From the NCBI RefSeq assembly GCF_051401765.1, contig NC_135071.1, forward strand, positions 18,020,961 through 18,084,960: DNA of 64,000 nucleotides, written 5' to 3'. Positions within the stretch are counted from its first letter, which is position 1. Every line of letters begins with the position of its first letter. The position numbers were made by a program, and so were the translations under genes. A model generated the notes under the pieces. That model saw only the letters and a program-made list of their open reading frames with translations. It was not told the DNA's origin and searched no databases. The DNA comes from Calliopsis andreniformis. Taxonomy: Eukaryota; Arthropoda; Insecta; Hymenoptera; Andrenidae. Positions 25,051 to 36,720 of this stretch are shown here, one piece after another.

Positions 25051-26175
25051 GTAAGTTGTCCAGAGGGCCTGGACACACTGTTCTCTTGGCATTAGTCTGG
25101 GATTCAATACTTGAGGCGAGATTGTGGTTTGCAACAGGCATGGCTTTAAGCTTCATTCAAAGGGAAATTTACCTGAATTTCGTTGTTGCGTTCTATGGAA
25201 TATTTTGAATTCAGAAATCAGCGAATATTATAGTATTTTATATAATTAGACGGTTCCTAGCCTCTTTAATTAAGTTCAGGATTAATTACAAAGCCGTACC
25301 GAATTACTGTCATGTACGTCGAAATGTACGAAATTCCTAAACCCAAGATAAAGAGACGTTTCAAAGGACTCATGTCGGCGTGCTGCTCGAATACGCTAAT
25401 TAATAATAGTCTCTGAATCAAATCCTAGTGTTCTACCTACCTCATTGAATGCACCACATCAATAAGATAATTGTAAGCGACTTTAACTGGTAGTTATCTT
25501 TGTGCTTAACATGGTTTATTGAATTCGAGTCACCGAACTGTAAGTAATATATTTCGCATACATATTAATATATCGTCTACTTAAGTACTTAATTAAAAAA
25601 CGTATCCTGATGCATTTATCCTTTCTTTTTTAGTCAACAATCCCTATCTACCCTCTCAGATGGACATCCCTCCGAAAATAATTTCGAAACAATTCTCACA
25701 ACACGAATTTAAAGAACAGTTGTTATCTTTGCTCTCCACTTTTTCCAAACGCGTACTCCCCACAAAAAGTAGACTCTCCCTTTCATCGTCAGCCAAGCTC
25801 CACGTAGCACGTTCCCAAATCAAACAACAGCAATTTAAAACCCACCCCTTCGCCAGAGACGCGTCGATGCCGCAACACCTTTCGAGGAATTTCCCCGTTA
25901 ATTTCCAAGGGAGGAGGATTTTAGTCGCGGATGTCGCTTGATTATATTCCGCGCGGCGTAGACACGCGATAGCAGAGGGTTGCTGAAAGAATTGCTTTTT
26001 GGCTACGGCCAGAGAATAAACCCGCCGCTGGGGGATGTGCAGTCAGCATTATAGTATACTGCATATTAAAAGCAATCTCGTTTAAACGCGACACGGAGCC
26101 TCCTCGTGTCTGTACCTATCCCTCTCTATCTGTGCGCGTGTGCAAGGGTACGCGCACAGAGACGAGCCAGCGACA

Positions 26176-26281
26176 GTGAAGACACGGGGACGGGAAAAAG
26201 GAAAGGAAAAAGCAGGGAAACGGGGGTGGATAGAAGCAGGAGACTCGCGAGTGAAAGGAGGGGAAGGGGAAGAAGTCGGGG
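26176..26281 (+). repeat. Polypurine-rich tract
   Basis: About 105 bp of strongly G/A-biased plus strand with repeated GGGAAA and GGAAGGGGAAG blocks and only scattered pyrimidines. It is low-complexity rather than tandem. Confidence 0.7.
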
Positions 26282-27377
26282 TTGTGCGTCGAAATCTCGT
26301 TTAGTTTAATTTGACGCGTGCAAAGCCATCCCCGCGCGACGCGTTTTCTAAAGGCTCCGCGCCGCTTTCATCGGCTTCCGCCAGGTGGTTTCGGTGTTCA
26401 TACTCGTTTAATTCTGATCTGGGGAATTAAAGGTACTCGTCCCAAGGACGTCGTCCTCGTTTTTGGGACATGGAAGCGACTCGGGCTTGAAATTTCCTGG
26501 GTGACAGGGTTTTCAAATATTCGGACGGCGTGAATCGTGTCCAGTTACAGTTGCTCGTCTCTCTATTTTTTCCAGCCTCCCTTCCAGGTAAACGGGCCCA
26601 CGATTAAAACGTGCTTTCAGAGTGTTTTCGTGTGGGTACAATTCGTGGACAGTTTTTAGGAGGCATTTCCAGGAGGGAGAGCTTTTATGAGTGTTTAATA
26701 GTTAGGATACGTTTACGTTTAATTTTTGAAACGTCCTCGGTGCCTGGGGACGGGAAAATTAACGTCGGCGTCATTTCATTCGAGAGATTCTTCATTTTTA
26801 ATTGAAATTAGAACGTTTGATGTTACTGGCGAGTTTGTCGGTCAAAGTGCTTGCGGCTTGAATTGAAACAGATTTTGAATGGGCGCTGGTTATTCGGGAT
26901 TAACTATTAAAGACACTTGTCGGCGCACGTGGCGGAAAATAAGGGTAAATTTGTCTTTCCATTGGAGTTGGACGGGAATGTAAAAGCGATGGAAAAGACT
27001 AAATTTGTAGGACGTATGAGTGGATGCTTTCAGAATATTTTCAGATGAGAAATTACGCTGAATGTTCAGCGGTTTCTCTTTCAGGTATTTTTAACTAGAC
27101 AGCTGTAGCGAGGAATTTATTTCACGTGCGCGAGTTTAAGTACACGTTTCTCAGAAAGTAATCGAGCTGAGAATTTGAAATTTTTACTATGCATTCGCAA
27201 TATACGTACCCCTAAGGCTCAGTACTGTTATATGTATTCCCAGAGCTAATATTTCTGTACTAATAGCTTTCTGAGATATCGTCTTTTATATTGAAATTTG
27301 ATGAAATATATCAGTAAGTTTTTAACTTGGTATCAATGATTTCCATCTACACTGATGGAAGAAGACAAATTTTATCT

Positions 27378-27433
27378 CGAATATTTGATGATTTAAAAAT
27401 CTAAAAATTTGAGTATTCGAATATTGAATATTC
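27378..27433. repeat. Degenerate AATATTTGA-family stretch
   Basis: CGAATATTTGATGATTTAAA and then AAAATTTGAGTATTCGAATA look like decayed units of the 8-bp satellite at 8648. Confidence 0.4.
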
Positions 27434-28709
27434 ACAAAAAGTGAGAGTTACATCTGTTACTAAAAGCACCACCTGAAGCAAAATCCAAAATTGTCGACCC
27501 AAATAGATTAGCACGAAGGTTCCCTAAAAAAGCTCGAGTCATGAAATCTTCAGTGCAGCAATCTAACTCGAGTCAGGCGTGCAGAATGGTCGCCATCTGG
27601 GAGCAGCGGTGGTATAACCGCAGGAAACGGAAACGATACAGTATGAATGCAGTAACGTTAAACAAATGCAGCGCGCGTGCATACGTTCAGCGCCGTTTGT
27701 TTCACGCAGAACGGCTTGTAAGTGGTCCAACAATAGAACGCGAGGCGATAAAAATTCATACGCGGTTCACCCTTCCGTCGCCCATTATTATTTCGCGTCA
27801 TTTGCCGAGAACATGGGACGAAAGGCAAATACGTCCCGTGAAATTTCGTGTTTCTCCTGGCGTCGCGACGTGACCGTGTAACGAGCGCCATAAATCCTCG
27901 CGGCCGTTTTTCCATCCTGATTCTTCTTTCGCGCTTAGGAAACGGACAGTAATGGCGCCCCTAATAAGTCCCGTTGCCTCGACCCCCGTCCCTCGAGTTC
28001 ACCAACTACTTTTCCCCATCGCGGCCTCGCCCCCAGCTCGCCGAGAATTTAAGGCCGCTGGCGTATCGCTCGTGAAACGGCTCCGTGTCAGTTAATTTTG
28101 CATCGGTTAATTACGAACAGCAAGTAGCAACAACGAAGGGCGATTATGATTTATTAAAAGACCCCGCGCCTCGTTGCCTGGACGTTGCTGCAAACGAGAG
28201 TTCCGAACTGTCTGGCCGCGCCTTTTTCTTGCCCGACCTGCTACAGAGGAAAGAAGCTCGGTCTTCCTGCTCTGCCTACGCCGTCTCCTCTCCTCGCGAT
28301 AATCTCTTGCTAGGAAGTTGCTTATTTATTCAACGGCGGCGGCAGGATGCAGGTCTCTGGCGGAGTTAAGAATTATGCGTAAAATAAAATGTTGGGGATT
28401 GAGAAAGTGTAGGTTCCTCGTTTCTGTGGGAACTCGAGGGGGAAGTTGAAGGGAAAAGGATATTGATATAGAGGAAAATAGAAGGTGGAATATTTTATAG
28501 GGAACTAAAGGAGAGGTAATATATGTGTAATGTTGTTGCGGAAATTTAGTTAGGTATAATTATGGAGCAAAGAGAAAAGAAACATTTATTTGAAGTTAAA
28601 ATTAGAGCTTGAGGAGTAATCGAGGCTTGAAGGCTCTGGGGATGCAAATGTTTACAGCTACAACCTGCCTTCGCTTCAAAGTGATTGTAGAGCTTCGCAG
28701 GTATGTTAA

Positions 28710-28790
28710 AAAATTCAAAACTTCAAGAATCCAAGAATTCAAATATTCAGAAATTCAAAGATTCAAAACCTGCCAAATTTCAAATATATG
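28710..28790. repeat. Degenerate ATTCAAA repeat
   Basis: Successive AATTCAAAACTTCAAGAATC, GAATTCAAATATTCAGAAAT and CAAAGATTCAAAAC motifs with 8-10-bp spacing, in the orientation of the array at 40133. Probably a decayed copy of the 8-bp satellite. Confidence 0.55.
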
Positions 28791-29671
28791 GAAATAAAAA
28801 ATTGTAACTATTTCTCCATTTTGCCCTTCATGGAACCATCGAATCACCCCATAATGTTCGCCTCTTCGCGCCCCAGGCCGCTCGATTCGCATCGGCTCCA
28901 ATCAAAGTGTCCGCCTCGCTCGGGAAGCAGTGCGATATTCTGTAGCGTGGAGGGGGATGGAATATTCTCTGGCGAACAAGTGGACGCTTTCTTCCGGGCC
29001 GAGCCGCGGTATTTCGCAACTTCTGCACGTAGCCCTTACTAGGCGCTCGAGGAATCGAGGTATTATCTCTCTATCGCGGCGGCCACGGGAGCCCTCCTTC
29101 CCCACGAAGAAACAATTTGAATGGCCGAGGTGCTTCGGGGGGGAAAAGTTAAGCCGAGACACGGCGCGGATAAGGCCTCGAGGTCGTCGGTAAGCTGCGA
29201 CAAGTTCTCCTCCGGCTGTGCTGACGTCGTGAGTGTCTTCTATTAGTTGGCGAGTCCGTTGGAGCAGCGGAAGGAGGGCACGATAAATGGGCGAGTTGAC
29301 AAGAGTCGGAGAAGAGCTTGCATACGTAGTTGCTCGTGTTGCCTGAAGGATTGTGTTTGCGGTTCGTACTTTCGCAGCGTTACAATCGCTCGAACCGCGC
29401 GACTGCACGTTTCTCTCGGACCTAGAAATCCACGTCTCGAACACGGGCCAGCGTGCCTCTAACTAGCTGGGGGATAATTTACGCGCACGTTCCGCGGATT
29501 ATGACGTCCCCCCGACGCTGCTACAGTTTAGGAGGAGTTAGATGCCTTTTGCTGTACGTGGGAACTCGCTGCTTATTATTTCATCCTCAGCTTGCCTGTG
29601 TTTAAACGAGAGATCATTTTTTAGGATCAGTGAACAGGGTCTATGATAATTGCGAAGCTCTTATGGGGTTA

Positions 29672-29685
29672 ATATATATATATAT
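29672..29685. repeat. (AT)7 microsatellite
   Basis: Seven uninterrupted AT units. Confidence 0.9.
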
Positions 29686-30090
29686 GTAATTGTTAAAGTA
29701 TTCGACGCTATACAACTCAGTCGATGCTCATTCAATGCTTTCTAATTTGTTCGACGCTTTTCCAATGACTGTTTGCTCAAATATTCCACGCTCTCCAAGT
29801 GTCACGCTTATAGTACAATCAATAGGACAATCTTGTCCCACACAGCCATTCATGCTAATCTCCATATGCACTTCCAGAAGCCCTCCTTCTTCATGCAGTC
29901 TTCCATTCGGTCCCAACGCACGTCGCTATTGTTACACTCGACAATCACTTGATACATTCTAACAGACACTCGTATGTTACATATACTACAATTTTGCTGG
30001 TTGCTAGTTCTAGCAATAAGTGTTCTGCTTTGTTTGAGAGTTGATTACGAGTTTGTTGAATTAAGGGGGATAGTGGAGTCTAAAGGTCTT

Positions 30091-30227
30091 CACAGAGCAA
30101 CGCGAATTTTTCGTGGCGACAGCGATTTTTTTGTGGCAGCCTCTTTATATTAGTATCAAATCCTATGTCTGTTTTCTCAATTCGCCGCGAATTCGCTGCC
30201 GCTGCGAAAAATTTGCGTTGGTCTGTG
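30091..30227. repeat. Short foldback element with 35-bp arms
   Basis: Arm 30091-30125 (CACAGAGCAACGCGAATTTT..) and arm 30193-30227 pair with 30 of 35 matches. Weaker pairing extends outwards to about 30078 and 30240 (TAAAGG..GCCTTAAA). The arms are CpG-rich with GCGA/TCGC motifs and the interior is AT-rich. It has no coding capacity and looks like a MITE; target-site duplication is not clear. Confidence 0.75.
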
Positions 30228-30240
30228 GGAGCCTTAAAAG

Positions 30241-33200
30241 CTTGATATTTTGGCGCTTTAAACGCTGAGTGTTCAAGAAAATCGCATGAAGCTTTAGCTT
30301 TTAAGGAAGCTTCCTTTTATTCCTCTGAATGCACTGATCTCTCCTTATCGTCTGGTCTTGGGCAACGAAACCTAATCAGGGATTGGAAGGATTAATGCTT
30401 GATAGCTATTCTCTTTAGGATCATGCATTAGCTATTCACATAGTAGATACAGTCAGCACAGGAATTCTAATCTGGTTCTATTAATTAGAATTTACAATTC
30501 AGAGTCCCCAGAGGCTTCACTTAATAGTATCAGTATTTCGCCTAGTGTAATAAGACTATAATAGTATAATAAAAGGGGAAGAGTATAAACTCTTCGTCTA
30601 ACACTCGTCACCATTGAAAGCCTAGCTGACTATACTCTTCAGGGGTCAGTCCTACTGCACAGACTATTGATCCATCCCAAGCAGAAGCTTTTGTCGCAGG
30701 TTGCGAACGTTTTCGGTGAAAATACGCATCCAGTCTGGCTGGCTTCAACTTCGTCAGCCTCGTCCCGATGAGCTGCGTAACTCTTTCAGCTCTAACGAGA
30801 ACGCTTCACACAAGCACACGCGTCTCTACACCAGCTCTTTCGACCATGGCTCAGGGTCGCCTTTGCGTTTCAATCAGCTGTTAAATGCGCGAGCACGGGG
30901 CCAGTTTCCAAAGAGGTGGCCCCTGTCCCGCGTCGCCAGCGCGATCGAACGCGCATAACTAATTATCACTGTTCCCCCGTGGGAGAATCTCGATCGCGGG
31001 ATCCCCTGTTCCAGCAGAGCAGTGCCTAACCATCGATCCACTTAAGCAGATCACCTGCCCTAATACGGAATGTTCCCATGTCTAAGACATCTAGGCGGTA
31101 GATGGAAGCGGCAAAGCCACGTAATCTCGCGGCCTTATTGATGTGTATTCACGCGTGTTGCGGGATGTAGAGCCTAATGCCGGCTTGTAAGCAGCCTGTC
31201 TTTGAATTTACTGCCAGTGATGTGAAATCTTCGGCTCCGCTGGAACGATAAGACCCTTAATGGGGGGAAGTTTGGGAGTAGTTTGGCACACCTGTTTTCG
31301 GTGCGTTGGGAATAATTGAATTTTAGAGTTAGGGGAATTCTCTTCTTCCCTGCTTTTATGCGACGAGTTGATTTATCACTTGTGTTCTAGAGAGGAAAGT
31401 CAAAACTTACCTGCTGGATCTACTTACACACGTCTGGTTTTATAGCGAACGCGAAAGTATAGAAAAGTACCTACACAGTGTATCAGATTTATGAGAAAAC
31501 GCTTATTCGAAAAATTGATTAACTTTCAGTACAAATTAATCGAAACAGAAGAATTAATTAGACTATTAAAAAATCCCTTAAACGATCAGATTTGTGCTGA
31601 AGAAGATACTTGCTCAAAAAACTGATTAACTTTCAGTACAAATGAAGTCAAAAAGGAGGATTTATTAAATCGTTAAAAAATCCCTTAAATAATACTGCAA
31701 TTTGCATAGTTGCAACTAACATGACGCTTATCGTCACTAAGAAAACCCTCGCTCTCTTAAATCCCCGAAACGACTCGAAACTTTTGGCCAACAGCGTTCT
31801 CATCTTCCCATCCCATAGCTTCTCCTCGCCTCTTCATCTTAAAGCTTGCTCGAGAATCCAAGATGCGTCGTTCACCTCTTTCCCCTCTTTCCGTGCCATT
31901 TTCCGCTTGCATCTCCTTGCTCTCGCTCCGAGCTGTCAAAATTGCGAAACAGTTCCCAGCGGAGGCTCCCAAGGCCCACTCGCGGCTCGAAAGTGATGGA
32001 GAACGCGAGGGAAGGTGCAGCTATACGACTTGCATGTTGAATGAAGTGCTACACGTTCCAGCGTGCTGTTTCGCTGGCGATCGCGGCGCATTCGTTTGAT
32101 CGGTTGCCTTGGAAAGGACATTTGTTCGATCGATGCGTGGGCATTGTTTCCCTGTCATCCTTCCATCTGCTGCGCTCCTCTTTTTTATCGCGATTTTATG
32201 ACGACGCGCTGCAGCTGCACTGGATTACTAAGCACCCTTTTCATTCAACGTTATTGCATTTTTCGCAGCTACGAACTTCGTTACTGGTTAATTGATAGCG
32301 ATCCATCGGGGAATTTCATTTTTTCCTGGGAATTTCGAGCGAGGTCTGGTCCATTGAATTCTCGACTCTACTTGGGACCTGTGGTTTCGAGTGCTGCTCT
32401 GGAACCGCGGTCCTGGAGATAAGTATCTTCGAATCGGTCACCTGGACAGCAGATGTTGTGTGTTCCACGGTCTGCTTGCCCTTGAGGAATGCCCATTCTT
32501 GTTCGTAGGCAGTTCTTTTTTAGTGTGAATTTATTATGTTAGTAGTAGAAGGGTCCTTCGTTGGAGAAATATTTGTTTCTCGAGATTAGGTAAAGTGAAA
32601 TTTTTCTTACTTCATAATAGTGATATTAAACTTAAAACAAGCGATGCATGTTCTAAGTTTCAGGTTCTAGGGATTCATCTACTTTGCTTGAATCATCGTG
32701 ACAGATTTCATCCTCGTGGCTATCGGGAAGCTTGCCCCGCAGAAACCTCTTAAGCTATAAAAGCTCTCATAGGTCTCTTTAGTTATTAACATATGAGGGG
32801 TCTCTGTGCCAAGTCCATCCTGGGTTGATTTTAAGGTCTCAGGCGTACTGAAATCTATGTGACCATTACTGATCTCCTCTAAACTCATTTCACCGTTGCC
32901 AACCGCGTTTCCTGCTCGATTTATAGCGCAATACCCGTTGCAGACTCGCTCAGTTGCAGTCCAGATTTGCTCTATTTGCGAACTTTGCTTCCCTTTCACG
33001 TACAGCAATCAGATACTCAGTACTGCAGTGGCAGAATGTAATATTAATTCACAAGCATTAATAGATTTGAAAATTGCCATAGAACACAAATGCATAGAAC
33101 TAAATTACTCTCACTAAAACTCATGATGGAATTAGGGCACTTCACCCAAATCTCCCCAAAAAATCCCCAAAGCAAGAATCCCCCAGCAACAAAAGCAGCT

Positions 33201-33683
33201 TTCCACAACTCGACTCTTCCCCAGTCGCTTCCAGAGTCCCTCCCTCTAGATTCTCTCCAAAAATAGTGACTATCGCAAGGTGGAGCCCCCAAAAGGAGCT
33301 CAGTCGCCTTTCGTGCCACCACTTACACACAGTAAATTACATTTTCGCCAGCAACTCGCGACGAGTTCATCCGCGGCTTCAACACTGCCTCTGGTAGGCA
33401 GCGTTCTCAACGACAGCCATTGCCAGTCGCTGGCCGATTGAAGTTCAAAAGCACAACGATCTCGCTGCACACAGAGGCTCGCGCTTGTAGTTTACCAGAG
33501 ACAGGTGTGCTGCACCGTCTGCGTTGAGCTTGCAGTCTCGGGCGCAGGGGTGGAAGGCTTGCAAGAAGCACGTCGGAGTACAGAGGGTTTCGGCGACGAC
33601 GAAACGCGGCTACATTGTCGTTTTAGACGCGTTATAACGTGTAGAATCCATTCCCGTCACCGGGGCGGCGGCCATTGTTGGAC
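30241..33683. other. Stretch without a supported gene
   Basis: 30701-30958 is an 85-codon plus frame and 31757-32422 holds overlapping frames on both strands in a CpG-rich patch; none is recognised. On the minus strand CAGCAG followed by GTAAGT (31411-31419) is a perfect donor core but lacks an acceptor or frame. 33340-33683 is CpG-rich and leads into the candidate first exon. Confidence 0.55.
31507..31700. repeat. Diverged tandem duplication, about 107-bp unit
   Basis: TGATTAACTTTCAGTACAAA at 31516 recurs at 31623, and TTAAAAAATCCCTTAAA recurs at the same spacing. Two copies, with most of the length still alignable. Confidence 0.8.
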
Positions 33684-33716
33684 ATGGAAGATCAAACGAC
33701 GGAATTCTCCCCGGAG
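33684..33716 (+). CDS. Candidate first coding exon, MEDQTTEFSPE (partial)
   Basis: In a CpG-rich patch, GCGGCCATTGTTGGACATGG gives a start codon with purine at -3 and G at +4. The frame runs 11 codons (MEDQTTEFSPE) to CCGGAG and then GTATGC, a fair splice donor, at 33716/33717. The phase is 0. If the donor is ignored the frame continues 63 more codons into low-complexity sequence that does not look like protein, which favours splicing here. The ratchet-like site at 35584/35585 lies 1.9 kb downstream on the same strand. I do not recognise the N-terminus and no transcription start is defined. Chance is a real alternative. Confidence 0.25.
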
Positions 33717-35564
33717 GTATGCGGTGCTTTAGCCGCGCGCGCCGTAGGGTTGCTGGAAAGGAGATCCAAACAGCGAGCTTCCTTTCACTACACCCTGCCC
33801 ACCTGTCCTTCCCCACCACCTGCGATACAGGGGAAAAAAGCACATTTCTTTTTCAGGTCGATGCATTCCACTTGCGTCTCTCTATATGCCACCCTCTCTA
33901 CCTGTTTTCTCCCCCATTTCCCTTGATCTACCAGTGTTTGTCCCTGCCTAGGCGTCCCCTCGCTGCACAGCCTGCGCTGCCAGCCGAGTCTGCCTTCCCG
34001 TCTGCTTTGCATCACAGCCCGCGTCAACGACGAGTTCGACCCTGTCCCTACATCGACGAAAAGGTCGTTTGCGGCTGCTCTAGCAGACTTGGAATTTTAA
34101 TTCGACTCGGGTCGAGACTGATGGTTTGGCTTGGAGGTGATGGGAGTAATGAAGTTCCTTGGTGAAAGGGGTGGGTTGGGACATTCACTTTGTTTTAGGT
34201 GAGGTATACTGTGACAGGTGGCTAGTTAAAATAAGTTATTTGTCACTGGATAAGAATACTATAACAAATACTATGCATATATAATGCTTGGAGCTTTGCA
34301 GCCCTCTACAACAGCAATTGAAGGTTAAACTTCTCTGCTCTACAGCAATTTGACGATTTCAAAAAATTCTCTTCTCTTTCGTAATTGTATATTAGACGAC
34401 AATAAGCAACACTCAAATTATCCAGCTCTCTTCACTCATAGAAACCACGTTTTTGTCGCTTCGGTCTAAATGAAGTTAGAGGCGCTTACGCGAGCGCAAG
34501 ACCCATCCTGGAGTTCGTAACTACGCTGATTGCATCCTGTTTGTTTGGCTCGTTTTCGCGTTACAGACTCGGAGGATTAAGAGCAGCGCGACTGGGGAAT
34601 AGACTTCGTCGTGACACGCGAAGAATCTCGGGAAGGGCGCACTCGTTATGCATAATTCGTACGAACGGGTTCTATTAACTTCCGAAACATTATTACGATG
34701 CTGGGGAATCGGAACACCAGTCAAGTTTCGCGCTGGCGTCTTCGTTTTTGCAGCTTCGACTTTCCCTCGCTCTGGTTATGAATATAAAGTTCACTCGCGG
34801 GGGCGAAGGGACTCGGTCGCGTTACGAGAAATTTAGGTCGCGAAACGAAGGAGCAGGGTTACAAGGCATTCAAAGGAATTTTTACTCGACTTCCGACTCG
34901 GTCCCCCGTGGCAGACGCTGTTTCAATTTCTCTTGCTGGGATAAAGTGTGCGAAACGTTGCTTGGTCGCTCTTTTCTGGGCGAAAAGCTTTGGTACGTCG
35001 GGATTATTGCGTTAAGAGAGCAAAAGTGATTCTCATTTTTGCAAGGAATTGAGACTTTGGAGAGGAAATCTGGAGAGAACATTTCTTGTAGTGAATTATG
35101 GCAATAAGTTTCGAGTGACTGCTGAAAAATGACATAGTCATAAAAGTATGAAGAATGCAGTTGCGCTTCTTGAAGGTATCGTTGCTTTGTCGTCAACACA
35201 GGTCGTTAATTTTCAGTATTAAATTTAGATAACGAGGTGCTCCAGATACGTTAAATTCTGTTCCGCAGAATTTTAATCCTTTGTGGCGGTGGATCGTGTG
35301 GAACTATGAATCGTGTTTCATTGAGTTTTGTTTTTAACTATGAAAATAAGACTCGCAAAGTTAATTCGTTTAACGAAGTCTGTTTATTCTCGGAGCGTAT
35401 GATTTTGTTAACTATGTCACGCTTCATTTTAATACATGCAACTTTAATGAGGGTTTTGCACTATCAAATGTAGCTACAGTTCGAAATTTCTATAAATATC
35501 AAATTTCAAATTATAATATTTAATAAGTGTTAATGTAATTATAATATTATATATTTTTAATGTG
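33717..35564. other. CpG-rich tail then AT-rich DNA
   Basis: 33719-34165 is a 148-codon plus frame of pyrimidine-rich low-complexity sequence, overlapped by a 79-codon minus frame (33788-34027), and is not credible as a gene. 34521-35199 carries several short frames on both strands. TTTGTTTGGCTCG near 34538 recalls part of miR-375 but lacks a hairpin. Confidence 0.55.
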
Positions 35565-35592
35565 TTTAATTTTCTCTGTTACAGGTAAGAGA
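35565..35592 (+). promoter_or_regulatory. Putative recursive-splicing ratchet point 1
   Basis: TTTAATTTTCTCTGTTACAG ends at 35584 and is directly followed by GTAAGAG. The acceptor has a good pyrimidine tract, and the adjoining donor regenerates a 5' splice site without leaving an exon, as in long Drosophila introns. Flanking DNA is very AT-rich, intron-like. The junction is 35584/35585. Confidence 0.45.
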
Positions 35593-35681
35593 TTTTTGTA
35601 ATGAAGAATCCAGATTCACTCTCGGGCAATATTAAAAAAGTAGAGATTAAACAATATGGATGTACCAAATTCTCCTCCAAA
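35585..35681 (+). other. Putative 97-nt RS-exon downstream of ratchet point 1
   Basis: A second donor, CCAAA followed by GTGAGT, lies at 35681/35682. The acceptor at 35584 and this donor would define a 97-nt exon. All three frames contain a stop (for example TAA within GTAATG and TATTAA), so it would be a poison exon if included. The same layout is seen at 62930-63204. Confidence 0.3.
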
Positions 35682-36540
35682 GTGAGTCAAATCAAATTAT
35701 TTTATTTCTCATGGTGTTTCATACAAAATTGTTTCAAATATGTTTTGTTAAAATGTAATTTTGGAGACACAAGTTCCATGTCTCGATTATCATCGACTTG
35801 TACTACTTAGTATCCGACTCAGCAAAGATTGCTTCTAAAACCAATCAAAATTATGGTATAGAAAATTTTCAAGTAGATTCATCCCTCCATACACAGTCAG
35901 ACCAAACCCCCATCTTCTCCTGAGTTAGATGAAGTAGCTGTCGTTGTCTCTCTACGATGCTGAAACACTGCAGAGATCGTGTTCGCCACAAAGGGAACGC
36001 TTAACCGCGTTTTCCATAGTTAATTATCGCGTTTCACGACTAAACACGTCTAACTGCGTTCGAGCGATGCTCCCCACGGATGGTCGGGCATCGAGGCGCG
36101 TCGCGACGCATACAACTTGAGCGGGGGTTGGTCGAAGGATGCGTTCATTCGTCGCCCTTCACGGCACACATCGCCGCGCTGTGTCGCGGTTAATTAGCAT
36201 AACCCCTGCGTGCAGAACTCGCGTCAGGATTTTTCCCACGACATGTATATGTACTCTAATACATTTCCCAAAATTCTGTTATAAATCTGTCATTCTATAG
36301 TCTCCATACAATAATTATAGCTATTTATATTATTCCCAACGAATCCTGCATTAAATCTAAGCGTCTTAACCGCAGCAAACCATAATAATACACGACAGCT
36401 CCCATCTATCCCCCATCATAAACTCAAATGCAATGTCCACAGTATAATACAATAGCACGATCGTGTCCAATAATAGTATTACACCGTAGTCAGCTACGTT
36501 AAATCTCCTGGCACACTCGGACTGCGAGCAAGGTTGCGCA
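35682..36540. other. AT-rich stretch with CpG block 36050-36200
   Basis: No frame of note. 36240-36480 is AT-rich with scattered short palindromes (AGCACGATCGTGTCC). Confidence 0.55.
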
Positions 36541-36720
36541 TGGGTGGGCGAAAGAGAGGCCAGTCGCGTGGGCGCTTTCGAAACTGCGTTTCAGCGAGGC
36601 ACGAAGCAAAGTTTGTACGACGACGGCTGTTTTGTCACGGTGATTTGCAGCATCTGCAGGGAGCACCTCGAGCGAGCTGAACAGCCAGAGCCAGTCAGAG
36701 CCATTCCGCCGTGCGGCCAA
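36541..36720 (+). other. Candidate noncoding or partial first exon ending in a donor
   Basis: A CpG-rich patch with CCAGTCAGAGCC (loosely initiator-like) at 36691-36702 ends GCGGCCAA followed by GTAAGA at 36720/36721, a good donor. A 97-codon plus frame runs across the donor (36544-36837). Its part before the donor contains an ICSIC cysteine pair but no recognised domain. It could be an alternative promoter exon of the hypothetical plus-strand gene. Evidence is limited to composition and one donor. Confidence 0.15.

Larger units (their letters stand above)
25051..30077. other. Stretch without a supported gene
   Basis: AT-rich to about 25900, then CpG-rich patches at 25900-26500, 27540-28370 and 28840-29480. 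The last carries a 180-codon minus frame (28902-29444) overlapped by plus frames of 84, 87 and 71 codons, with no known motif. TTTCTCTTTCAG followed by GTATTT at 27084/27085 is a good acceptor fused to a poor donor. 29690-29962 has a 90-codon plus frame without recognisable content. Confidence 0.55.

Noticed and set aside
27075..27095. Ratchet-like TTTCTCTTTCAG joined to GTATTT
   Set aside because: Acceptor is good but GTATTT is a poor donor; kept as a chance acceptor.
28902..29444. 180-codon minus-strand open frame
   Set aside because: Lies in a CpG-rich patch where plus frames are also open, has no recognised motif, and no splice or start context supports it.
31405..31440. Minus-strand CAG/GTAAGT donor with a second GTAAGT 20 bp away
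   Set aside because: Perfect donor cores occur by chance several times per strand in 64 kb; no acceptor or open frame accompanies them.
33719..34165. 148-codon plus frame after the candidate exon
   Set aside because: Derived from pyrimidine-rich low-complexity sequence and overlapped by a minus frame; no motif.
34535..34560. Sequence resembling part of miR-375 (TTTGGCTCG)
   Set aside because: Only a partial match, and no complementary arm nearby to form a precursor hairpin.
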